Assembly: GCA_003176075.1 (NCBI GenBank) | Contig: PSRN01000283.1 | Coordinates: forward strand, 1-13,951 | Reading direction: 5' to 3' | Length of the DNA stretch: 13,951 nt | Source of the DNA: Bdellovibrio sp. | GTDB lineage: Bacteria > Bdellovibrionota > Bdellovibrionia > Bdellovibrionales > Bdellovibrionaceae | In this document: piece by piece, positions 1-6,884 of the stretch | Layout of the letters: every line of letters begins with the position of its first letter | Position numbering within the stretch: the stretch's first letter is position 1 | Position numbers and translations under genes: made by a program | Notes under the pieces: model-generated | The model's database searches: none | What the model saw: only the letters and a program-made list of their open reading frames with translations | What the model was told of the DNA's origin: nothing

Positions 1-35
1 CGACTCACCGCGCGTTTCAGCCACCAGTAAGGTGT

Positions 36-260
36 TCACGGTTGAAGATGAAAATTTCGCGCAAGGTTCAAGTTGAACGCCTGGCGCCATGTCGTCGAGT
101 CGTCCTTGTTGCCCGGCTCGAGCGCGAGCAGGCTCATGTGGTTCTCCGCATCGATGCCCAGGACAACGAGCGCGGGCTCCTTCTCTGTGCTGCCCCTGCG
201 TTGGATTCTGAAATTCGTGCCGTCAATGAAGACCGACACGCAATCGGGACAGATCTCTCG
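36..260 (-). pseudogene. IS256/Mutator-type transposase fragment (remnant)
   Basis: Read on the minus strand, about 75 codons are open and look like the start of the catalytic core of a Mutator/IS256-family transposase. The segment FIDGTNFRIQRRGSTEKEP would carry the first Asp of the DDE triad, and ALVVLGIDAENHMSLLALEP is the usual following strand. The complete enzyme is about 400 residues, so only about a fifth remains, with no second Asp, no Glu and no terminal inverted repeats. The frame stops just upstream of the GTG at 237-239 (TAG at 261-263) and again at 36. The upstream break coincides with the beginning of RHS-like sequence on the other strand, so the element was truncated by recombination. 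It cannot be active. The family assignment rests on remembered sequence pattern and is moderately sure; that it is a remnant is clear from the length. Confidence 0.7.
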
Positions 261-615
261 CTATAATTATGATTTGCTGGGGAATCTAAAGCGAGTCACC
301 TTTGGAACTGCAGATCGAACTGAAAGAACAATTGAATACCTTGTTGATGGTCAAAATCGACGAGTCGGCAAAAAAGTCGATGGTGTTTTAGTGGAACAAT
401 ACGTTTATCAATCCGCTCTTCAAATTGTCGCGGTTCTTGATAAGCAGGGTTCGCTTGTCAGTCGTTTCGTCTACGGATCGAAAATAAATGTGCCGGACTA
501 CATGCTCAAAGACGGTCAAACACTCGAAAAAATTGCCTATGATATGGGCGATGGATTAGCAAAAATTCCCTGGTTTTTCATTCATCATAAAAATGCCTTT
601 ACCGGTGAAAGCTGA
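255..615 (+). pseudogene. RHS/YD-repeat protein, C-terminal core fragment
   Basis: From about 262 the plus strand encodes YNYDLLGNLKRVTFG, then a segment with DGQNRRVGKKVDGVLVEQYV and then FVYGSKINVPDYMLKDG. This is the typical run-up to the conserved RHS core, where YD repeats wrap a shell around a C-terminal toxin domain. Normally a conserved DHLGSPR-type motif follows at once. Here the frame instead continues with about 27 unrelated residues (DMGDGLAKIPWFFIHHKNAF...) and stops at 613-615, so both the core end and any toxin are missing. The open frame formally extends back to about 73, but its first 60 codons are just the antisense of the transposase fragment. There is no sign of a real start or ribosome binding site at the junction. 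It is best read as a dead fragment; whether the short new C-terminal tail derives from another gene is not known. Confidence 0.65.
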
Positions 616-625
616 ATCGTATAGG
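598..625 (+). promoter_or_regulatory. possible sigma70-like promoter for the 649-8720 operon
   Basis: TTTACC (598-603) and TATAGG (620-625) are separated by 16 bases and each match four of six consensus positions. A start near 632 would leave a very short leader before the ATG at 649. It lies inside the tail of the RHS fragment, so the operon may be driven from sequence brought in by the rearrangement. The match is weak and the call is tentative. Confidence 0.25.
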
Positions 626-648
626 GACTCGCTAGGTTCGGAGCATAA

Positions 649-1287
649 ATGGTTGGTGATTATACAATCCTTCTCGTTGATGACGATTTGCTATTTTGCA
701 AGGCAATTTCATCAGTTCTGGGTCTCTACTATCGGGTTTGCACCGTTGGTTCGATAGCGGAAGCCAAGAGTGCAATTTTAGCTCAAGCTTTTGACGTAAT
801 CCTGCTTGATCGCGGTCTGCCGGACGGGGATGCCGCCTTTCTGATCCCTCTGATCAAAACGCAATTGCCATTATCAGCTGTTATTATGCTTTCGGGCGAT
901 GATCGAGAGGTCTCAATCAAGGAGTGTTTCGCTTTAGGGGCTGTCGATTATGTGCTCAAAGCTTCGAACCCCATTCCGGAACTTTTGGTTCGTATTCCAA
1001 TAGCAATAAGCAACTCAACTACCGCCACCGCGAACCTTCTTCAGCTGCCAAAAGCAAAGGATGAGATTTCACTAGAGCACTACCGCGCATTTCTAGCAAA
1101 TGCTGAAAAGCTCTATCTTTCAGCTGCATTTGACCTCTGTGATTCAAATCTCACAAAGACATCAAGACACTTGGGAATTACCAGAATGACCTTATTCAAT
1201 AGGGTCCGTTCGTTGCGCTTGAATCTTAAGAAAACGGATGGTCTGAAGACAACGGATCCAGGCGGAAATAAATGTCATTTGATCTAA
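649..1287 (+). CDS. response regulator, receiver plus Fis-type HTH
   Basis: This is a 212-residue two-component response regulator. An N-terminal receiver domain (about residues 5-120) has the acidic pocket D11-D12-D13, the phosphoacceptor D54 in ILLDRGLPDG, the switch Ser in MLSGDD (S82) and the conserved K104. A linker leads to a C-terminal Fis-like helix-turn-helix (about 150-193, ending LGITRMTLFNRVRSLRL) of the kind found in NtrC- and PrrA/ActR-type regulators. There is no sigma54-interacting AAA+ domain, so it is closer to the short PrrA/ActR layout. The start is well supported by GGAG at 640-643, five bases before ATG. Its stop overlaps the next gene by 16 bases. It probably binds DNA as the output of the kinase encoded two genes downstream and may autoregulate this operon; that link is inferred from position. 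Its targets are unknown. Confidence 0.9.
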   Translation: MVGDYTILLVDDDLLFCKAISSVLGLYYRVCTVGSIAEAKSAILAQAFDVILLDRGLPDGDAAFLIPLIKTQLPLSAVIMLSGDDREVSIKECFALGAVDYVLKASNPIPELLVRIPIAISNSTTATANLLQLPKAKDEISLEHYRAFLANAEKLYLSAAFDLCDSNLTKTSRHLGITRMTLFNRVRSLRLNLKKTDGLKTTDPGGNKCHLI

Positions 1288-1571
1288 AACGAATTAATCA
1301 TGATTTGAACAATGCCCTCAGTGGAATTCGGGTGGGAATCGAGTTGATAGCCAAGTCAAAAGAAGGCGGCGCGCCCAAGGAGGTTGGGATACTGGTGGAG
1401 GAGATTCGCTGCCGCTGCAATGTCATCTCCACCAACATCAAAGAGCTCATTGTGAAACTGGAAGAAAGAACCCGTGAGCAAAACCAAGGAAGAAACCAGG
1501 ACAAAGACAAGTATCCAAGGGAAGAACAACGACCAACCTTTGAGGAAAAAAGGATACGTCAAAAATGCTAA
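1272..1571 (+). CDS. small DHp-like putative phosphotransfer protein
   Basis: This 99-residue protein begins with RINHDLNNALSGIRVGIELI, which resembles the H-box of a histidine kinase (His10 followed by acidic D11 and the LNN-x-L pattern). A second helix-forming segment (about residues 38-65, EVGILVEEIRCRCNVISTNI) would complete a two-helix DHp hairpin. No ATP-binding domain follows; the last 35 residues are very hydrophilic and probably disordered. It overlaps the response regulator gene by 16 bases and the kinase gene by 7 bases, so translation is likely coupled. The layout suggests a relay component, comparable in principle to the DHp-only phosphotransferases Spo0B and ChpT, carrying phosphate between the hybrid kinase receivers and the REC-Fis regulator. 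It could instead be a kinase-binding modulator. The helix pattern is visible; phosphotransfer is inference. Confidence 0.7.
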   Translation: MSFDLKRINHDLNNALSGIRVGIELIAKSKEGGAPKEVGILVEEIRCRCNVISTNIKELIVKLEERTREQNQGRNQDKDKYPREEQRPTFEEKRIRQKC

Positions 1572-4500
1572 GGAAAGACAGGCTCCCAGCAGCATTGACG
1601 GTCTATGCCATTACCCAATTTGCAAGCTGGCTCAGCTATGCTTCGATCTTTAAGATCTTGCTCGAAACAGGTTCAGGTGGCACGGTTAATCTTGCCCTCT
1701 ATGCAGCAGCCGTTTCGGGTGTTCGAGCTCTGGCAAGTTTCTTGGCAGGGCGGGGGTATCTTGCCCGCAAGAATCACTACCCTTTGCTTCTGCTCCTAGT
1801 GAATGTCCTGTCAATTCCGCAGTTTTTCGCCATTGAATATCGCCATACAATTGCATTCATTGCAATTTCTAGCGTGAAATTGGGACTATTGACTGCCTTC
1901 CAAGTTTGGCGGGACATTCTCAGCGGAAAAATCGCGCGAGTAGGTGTCGCAAAAACCCATCGAATTAACAGCGTAATTACGATAGTTGACTTCGTCGCTC
2001 TAGGTGGCGGCTGCCTGCTTGGAGGCATTCTCGCCCAAGTGATAGGCCCGCATAACGCTATTCTTTCCGACGTGCCATTCATTGCCTGTGCACTGGTCAT
2101 TCTTCTAAGGCTTCGCAAAGGTCTATTTGCTTCGATGATCAGGGTTGGAACTCTGAAGAAGCTGACTGGCTGGCGACCTCTCGCTATTCTATCTCACGGC
2201 GTTCGTTCCATTGCTGATTCCGGGTTTCAAGCAGCACTCCCAATAATTGTTTATGGCAATCATGCGGTCAGCACATTTCATTTTAGCTTACTTGTCACAA
2301 TGTCCGCTTTTTTGATTGCGGTTGGCGCTAAGATGGCTGCACTTGCTTGGCGTTCATCTCACATGGCCCGCGAAAAATACGGGGTACTAAGTCTTTATTC
2401 CACAGTTCTTAACGCAATTTTTCTGTGGCTCACTTTCGCCGCGAATAACATCTGGATGCTAGCCTTCTGGCTTGCATTGGCAAGTGTGTCGGCAGGGATT
2501 TCGGTCGTTGCGGGAAGGACCATATTTATTGCGGAATTGCATTCCTCACAGCAGAAGGAATTTGACGGGGCGCTTTATTTTACTCTGATTCGTTGGCTTG
2601 GCTTAAGCGCCGGTTCTTTATTGTTTGCTGCTGGAATCTCTGTCTCTTCAGTCGAGGTGGTAGGGGCGTCCTTTCTTCTATTGATGGCCTTTTCAGGATT
2701 TTGTTTCAAGTTTGCGGCGACTGAGGGATCGTACAAGATCATCTCGGTCGGCCAGAAGGCCACTGAGGTTCTGTTCGCGACACTCACGCTTTTGTTTTTG
2801 ACTGCTTGTGGAGTATCTTACTTCTTTTTGATTCAACAAGCAGGACAGCGAAGGCTTCAATCACAATATACCGCTCTCGTTCCTTATGCCGCGCTGGTGG
2901 AAATGAACCTGAGAATCTCAGATTTGAGTGAGGTGATCCGGATCAGCCACTCGTACAGGTTACCTACCGAAATCCAAAAACTGGAATTAAAAACAAAGAA
3001 TGGCGACATATTATTCGAAAGAGATGTTTTGCCAAATTATGAACCTCCATCCTCCAAGTCATGGCATTCAGCTCACTTCAAAGTGCTTTCAAATCGATGG
3101 AGTTTTCAGCGTCTTGAAACATTCTTCCCGCGCTATTATTGTTTTGAGTATGCCATGCCAAAGCTCGGTCCTGGTGGTTCAGATGCAATTTTGGCTATGT
3201 ATTTGGATGAAGCAAGCGGGATTGTTCACGATTTAGAGCTGACCCTGGGGATCATAACTGTCTTTCTTATATTCTTTGTGTTTGTTTTCGTCCTTCTCAG
3301 TCATATTTTTCACCAACTATTGAAACCACTGTCTGATGTTTCTAAGTACTTGAACTCAATGATTCAACATTCGCAATTGCAAGATCTTGCGCTATGCCCA
3401 GAACAGCTCGCTGGCTCTTCGGTCGAGGTCTACCAGGTGATTCGCGGTTACAATAATTTACTCACTCGGACAACGGAACTCAATCAAGAGCTGGGAAAGA
3501 CAGAAACTGAGAGGAAACTTAATCAATTAGCATCACAAGTTGCTCACGATATTCGATCCCCTCTTGCAGCGCTGAGTGTTTTTCTTGGACGTGCATCTTC
3601 GTTGTCGGAAGATCGCCGCGTAATGGCCCGCAATGCGGTCCAACGAATTCAAGATATCGCCAACAATCTCATCGCATTCAATAGGGTGGGCCATAAGGAA
3701 ACTGATGGAGAGACAATGCCCACCGAGCCACTGTCCGACCAGCTTCTGTCTGGCCTCATCGAAAGCCTCATTACAGAAAAGCGAATGCAATTTCGAGATC
3801 GCTTGGGTGTAGATATTGTTTATGAGTTAAGTCCTGAATCCTATGGTCTATTTGGAAGAATACAACCAAACGAATTCAAACGAGTGCTTTCGAATCTGAT
3901 CAACAACTCAGTTGAGGCACTTTCTGAGACTGGCCAGGTTCGGTTAACTTTGCGACCTGATGAACACGGAATTCGGCTGGAGATTATAGATACAGGAGGA
4001 GGCATTTCACCGGAAGTCTTACCCCTGCTGATGCGACGAGGAGTCTCTCACGGAAAGTTGGAGGGCAATGGTCTGGGTTTATTTCACGCAAAATCGACTC
4101 TTGTTTCTTGGGGTGGGGATCTGGCCATCAAATCCAATCTAGGGGAGGGCACACGAGTAATTGTTACTCTGCAAAAAGCCGAACCGCCGTCTTGGTTTGT
4201 ACCAGTGATTCGTTTTTTTCGAAAGACGAAGATTGTCGTTATCGATGACGATTGTTCCATCCATGATATTTGGCAGGGGCGATTCAAGTTGGAATTTCCC
4301 GCCTCTGAAGACCTTTCAATAACTCATTTTTCCATTCCGGAGGATGTTGAGAAATGGTTCGATCGACACACGAAGGAAGAGAGAGATTCAATGATATTTC
4401 TCTGTGACTTTGAATTCTTAAATCAAAAAATAACTGGACTCGATTTGATTTCGCGGCTTCAAATTGAAAAGCAATCAATTCTCGTGACCAGTCGTTTTGA

Positions 4501-4927
4501 AGATCCGTTGATTCGTCAGCGCTGCGAACTTCTTGGAATTAGGTTCGTTCCCAAATGTTTGGCCGGCTTCGTTCCCATCCAGATGGAAATTTCGAAATTT
4601 AACGTTACCCCAACTGACGCGATCTTAATTGATGATGATGCCCTGGCTCGGAGTTGTTGGCAGCTGAAAGCTAGAGAGAACGGAAAGCATCTCGAGTGCT
4701 TTTCAACGCTAAACGACTTTATGAAAGTTGCAGAGAAATACGACAGAAAAACCCCAATTTATGTGGATTCAAATTTGGGAAATGGCATAAGGGGAGAGAT
4801 TGCAGCAAGAGACATCTTCGCGCTTGGATTCAAAGAAATTCGATTGGCCACTGGCTATGATGCTCGCGATTTTCCAAACATGGATTGGATCTGCGCAATT
4901 GTAGACAAGGAACCGCCATGGGCATGA
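1565..4927 (+). CDS. MFS-like transporter domain / hybrid histidine kinase with two receivers
   Basis: This 1120-residue membrane protein is a fusion. Residues 1-385 contain about twelve hydrophobic segments in two halves separated by a cytoplasmic stretch near 180-215 (LLRLRKGLF), as in major facilitator transporters. A further helix (about 402-424), an extracytoplasmic domain (426-558) and another helix (558-585) resemble a standard kinase sensor module. A short linker leads to the DHp domain with QVAHDIRSPLAAL (H661). The catalytic domain has N-box NLINNSVEAL (777 on), DTGGG (809-813) and GNGLGLF (834-840). Two receivers follow: REC1 with D894-D896, phosphoacceptor D948, T975 and K997; REC2 with D1023-D1025, phosphoacceptor D1068, T1096 and K1115. 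All key residues appear intact. The nearest known idea is CbrA, where a sodium/solute symporter domain is fused to a kinase. Whether the MFS part transports or only senses is unknown. AGGA at 1551-1554 precedes the ATG. Confidence 0.88.
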   Translation: MLRKDRLPAALTVYAITQFASWLSYASIFKILLETGSGGTVNLALYAAAVSGVRALASFLAGRGYLARKNHYPLLLLLVNVLSIPQFFAIEYRHTIAFIAISSVKLGLLTAFQVWRDILSGKIARVGVAKTHRINSVITIVDFVALGGGCLLGGILAQVIGPHNAILSDVPFIACALVILLRLRKGLFASMIRVGTLKKLTGWRPLAILSHGVRSIADSGFQAALPIIVYGNHAVSTFHFSLLVTMSAFLIAVGAKMAALAWRSSHMAREKYGVLSLYSTVLNAIFLWLTFAANNIWMLAFWLALASVSAGISVVAGRTIFIAELHSSQQKEFDGALYFTLIRWLGLSAGSLLFAAGISVSSVEVVGASFLLLMAFSGFCFKFAATEGSYKIISVGQKATEVLFATLTLLFLTACGVSYFFLIQQAGQRRLQSQYTALVPYAALVEMNLRISDLSEVIRISHSYRLPTEIQKLELKTKNGDILFERDVLPNYEPPSSKSWHSAHFKVLSNRWSFQRLETFFPRYYCFEYAMPKLGPGGSDAILAMYLDEASGIVHDLELTLGIITVFLIFFVFVFVLLSHIFHQLLKPLSDVSKYLNSMIQHSQLQDLALCPEQLAGSSVEVYQVIRGYNNLLTRTTELNQELGKTETERKLNQLASQVAHDIRSPLAALSVFLGRASSLSEDRRVMARNAVQRIQDIANNLIAFNRVGHKETDGETMPTEPLSDQLLSGLIESLITEKRMQFRDRLGVDIVYELSPESYGLFGRIQPNEFKRVLSNLINNSVEALSETGQVRLTLRPDEHGIRLEIIDTGGGISPEVLPLLMRRGVSHGKLEGNGLGLFHAKSTLVSWGGDLAIKSNLGEGTRVIVTLQKAEPPSWFVPVIRFFRKTKIVVIDDDCSIHDIWQGRFKLEFPASEDLSITHFSIPEDVEKWFDRHTKEERDSMIFLCDFEFLNQKITGLDLISRLQIEKQSILVTSRFEDPLIRQRCELLGIRFVPKCLAGFVPIQMEISKFNVTPTDAILIDDDALARSCWQLKARENGKHLECFSTLNDFMKVAEKYDRKTPIYVDSNLGNGIRGEIAARDIFALGFKEIRLATGYDARDFPNMDWICAIVDKEPPWA

Positions 4928-5751
4928 TGGGTGGCTTACTTGCCCGCTATTCGAGAAACGTTCTTAAAGATATGATGGGTTTGGGCTCTCGCCGATGGGA
5001 ATGGATGTACAAGCTGGATTGCCTCGAAGCTCGATTGCGCGGAGAAATGTTGAAACAACTGGGTCATATTAAAACTGAGATTATTAATAGTACAATATTG
5101 ATTGGGCGTACCCATCGAAGTTTTATCGAGAATGGTGCAACGGTCGTCGTCGAATCATCCTATGCGGATCCTCCTGAAGGTAAGCCGAGCGATTATAATG
5201 AATTTGATTTAGTGTTGGGGCTGATGAATCCTCGCAAATATCAAAATCCACCAAGTAGGCCGAATCGATTTCGACTTGCTAAAGATTCTATACTCACCTT
5301 CTCTAACAATAGCCGAATTGGCCCGGGGTTTTATCTTTCAGTCGCCAAAGAAAGCAGCCTAGCCATAGGGAAATGGACAAATATTGGAGCAGATTTTACG
5401 GTTCATTGTCGTTTAAGCATTAAGGTCGGACACCGATGTCTGATCTCGCATGGAGTCACTTTTATGGATTATGATGGGCACTACATTTCTCATCAACGAG
5501 GAAAGAGGGGAAACAGAATTGAATCTTCCATCACTGACACTGGCGCCAATCTTGGTCGCGGTAGCCCTATTGTCATCGGGGATGACGTCTGGATTGGCCT
5601 TGGAGCGACAATTCTTAAAGGGGTTAAAATCGGAGAAGGTTCTGTTATCGCTGCGGGGACTAGAGTTGTTAGAGATGTTTTGCCGTTCACATTGGTTGCT
5701 GGAAATCCAGCAAGGGCAATTAGAAAAAACGTCAGATGGAGGCACTTTTGA
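4918..5751 (+). CDS. left-handed beta-helix (hexapeptide) acyltransferase
   Basis: This 277-residue protein has a C-terminal hexapeptide-repeat domain of the maltose/galactoside O-acetyltransferase and Vat/CatB xenobiotic acetyltransferase type. The diagnostic end is DDVWIGLGATILKGVKIGEG followed by VIAAGTRVVRDVLPFTLVAG and NPARAIR (from residue 222). In FMDYDGHYIS, H188 is the likely catalytic base. The first 110 or so residues precede the helix, lack a signal peptide and are not recognised. It presumably transfers an acetyl or other acyl group from CoA to a hydroxyl or amine of a sugar, antibiotic or other small molecule in the cytoplasm. I chose ATG 4918 because AAGGA (4907-4911) lies six bases upstream; ATG 4924, sharing ATGA with the kinase stop, is an alternative. 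A TTG at 4885 is in frame but less likely. The substrate cannot be told from sequence. Confidence 0.87.
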   Translation: MGMMGGLLARYSRNVLKDMMGLGSRRWEWMYKLDCLEARLRGEMLKQLGHIKTEIINSTILIGRTHRSFIENGATVVVESSYADPPEGKPSDYNEFDLVLGLMNPRKYQNPPSRPNRFRLAKDSILTFSNNSRIGPGFYLSVAKESSLAIGKWTNIGADFTVHCRLSIKVGHRCLISHGVTFMDYDGHYISHQRGKRGNRIESSITDTGANLGRGSPIVIGDDVWIGLGATILKGVKIGEGSVIAAGTRVVRDVLPFTLVAGNPARAIRKNVRWRHF

Positions 5752-6875
5752 AGAAGAGATTTTCGCCGAGATCATCACAAATTTCGGATTTTGCAATGAG
5801 AATACTGCGATTAACCCTACTTTCAACGCCATTCATTTCCTGCATGTCCAATGCCGGGAAATGCGCGGACCTAAATACAGCGCAGCTCGGCGACCAGCCA
5901 TCATCTGGTATTCCTGAAACATCCTTCGAGGTTCCTTCATTTGATGGTGTAAGACTCCGAGGTTCAATGGCGATACCCAGCCAACTCCGAGCTTTGGTAA
6001 TTCCCATTCATGGTAGCTTTTGTCAGGACAGAAACGGTGACCTCGATTCTTCCAGCCTGTGGATGTACCCTGAAGGAACTCCAAAACGACTCCTGTTCCT
6101 TGATATGAGCAACGCTTTGTACCAAGAAGGTGTCGGTACTTTCCGTTACGACAAACGGGCCTCAGGGAAGAGTGAAGGGGTGTATGAGGACACCACTTTA
6201 ACGGTTTTGGCTCAAGACGTAACTGTGATTCTAAATGAAATGAGGAAACAGTTCCCAGGCTTACCAATCGGGATCATTGGGCAGAGTGAAGGCGGCCTGG
6301 TTGCCCTAAAGGCCTATGATCTTGGAGCTCGTCCCGACTTCATACTGCTACAAAGCCCCGCCCTGCTTCCCTTTGATCAGATTTTAGAGTACCAAAAAAC
6401 ACGAGCCGCTCAGCCCTTCCTTGTCGATCGATCCGGGACATTGGAGAAAAAATATCCATACGCCGCCGCTTTTTTTAAAGCAATGTACGAGGGTGACATG
6501 TTGAATCGCATCAGGTCGACTGACGATCAATATTATGAGCTCAAAAATGGAGAGTGGTCAGTTATCACCTCCCTCACAAAATACCGCGAATACATGTGGT
6601 CGGGGTTGGATCTTTTGAAAAAAGTGAAGGTACCAGTCGCAGTCTTTTTTGGTTCAAAGGATCTTAATGTAAATCCTGACGTGAGTAAGATGATCTGGGA
6701 CGAACAAGCACACGGCAGTTATTTGAATGTGGAAGTCCAGCTTTTTGAAGGCTTAGAGCACAGCTTCCGCGAGGTTAAAGAAGGAAAAGGATTTTTTGAA
6801 TCGCTCAGTGATCCTGTTTCGCCAAGGTATCTTCAAGCCCTGAAGGATACCGTCAATCGATTGACTCGACGTTAG
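5736..6875 (+). CDS. alpha/beta hydrolase, exported (possible lipoprotein)
   Basis: A 379-residue alpha/beta-hydrolase-fold enzyme. Counting from 5736, the nucleophile elbow is GQSEGG (S184), the acid is D309 in GSKDLNV and the base is H342 in GLEHSF, a complete Ser-Asp-His triad. The oxyanion region is near IPIHGS, and FRYDKRASGKSEG is typical of the dienelactone hydrolase/BAAT-like group. The 16-base overlap with the acyltransferase gene favours ATG 5736. An internal ATG at 5796 gives a much better signal sequence (MRILRLTLLSTPFISC), whose FISC could be a lipobox; that form would be 359 residues. Neither start has a strong Shine-Dalgarno sequence. The enzyme probably acts in the periplasm or on the membrane surface, cleaving an ester, thioester or amide. 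In context it might deacylate or mature the product of the neighbours; the substrate is unknown. Confidence 0.85.
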   Translation: MEALLKKRFSPRSSQISDFAMRILRLTLLSTPFISCMSNAGKCADLNTAQLGDQPSSGIPETSFEVPSFDGVRLRGSMAIPSQLRALVIPIHGSFCQDRNGDLDSSSLWMYPEGTPKRLLFLDMSNALYQEGVGTFRYDKRASGKSEGVYEDTTLTVLAQDVTVILNEMRKQFPGLPIGIIGQSEGGLVALKAYDLGARPDFILLQSPALLPFDQILEYQKTRAAQPFLVDRSGTLEKKYPYAAAFFKAMYEGDMLNRIRSTDDQYYELKNGEWSVITSLTKYREYMWSGLDLLKKVKVPVAVFFGSKDLNVNPDVSKMIWDEQAHGSYLNVEVQLFEGLEHSFREVKEGKGFFESLSDPVSPRYLQALKDTVNRLTRR

Positions 6876-6884
6876 GAAATGAAA

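Noticed and set aside
1..300. Intact insertion sequence at the left edge
   Set aside because: Only about 75 codons of transposase survive, and no terminal inverted repeats or target duplications are seen.
5450..5917. Plus-strand frame of 155 codons bridging the acyltransferase and hydrolase genes
   Set aside because: It lies in another frame across two confident genes, with no motif and no ribosome binding site.
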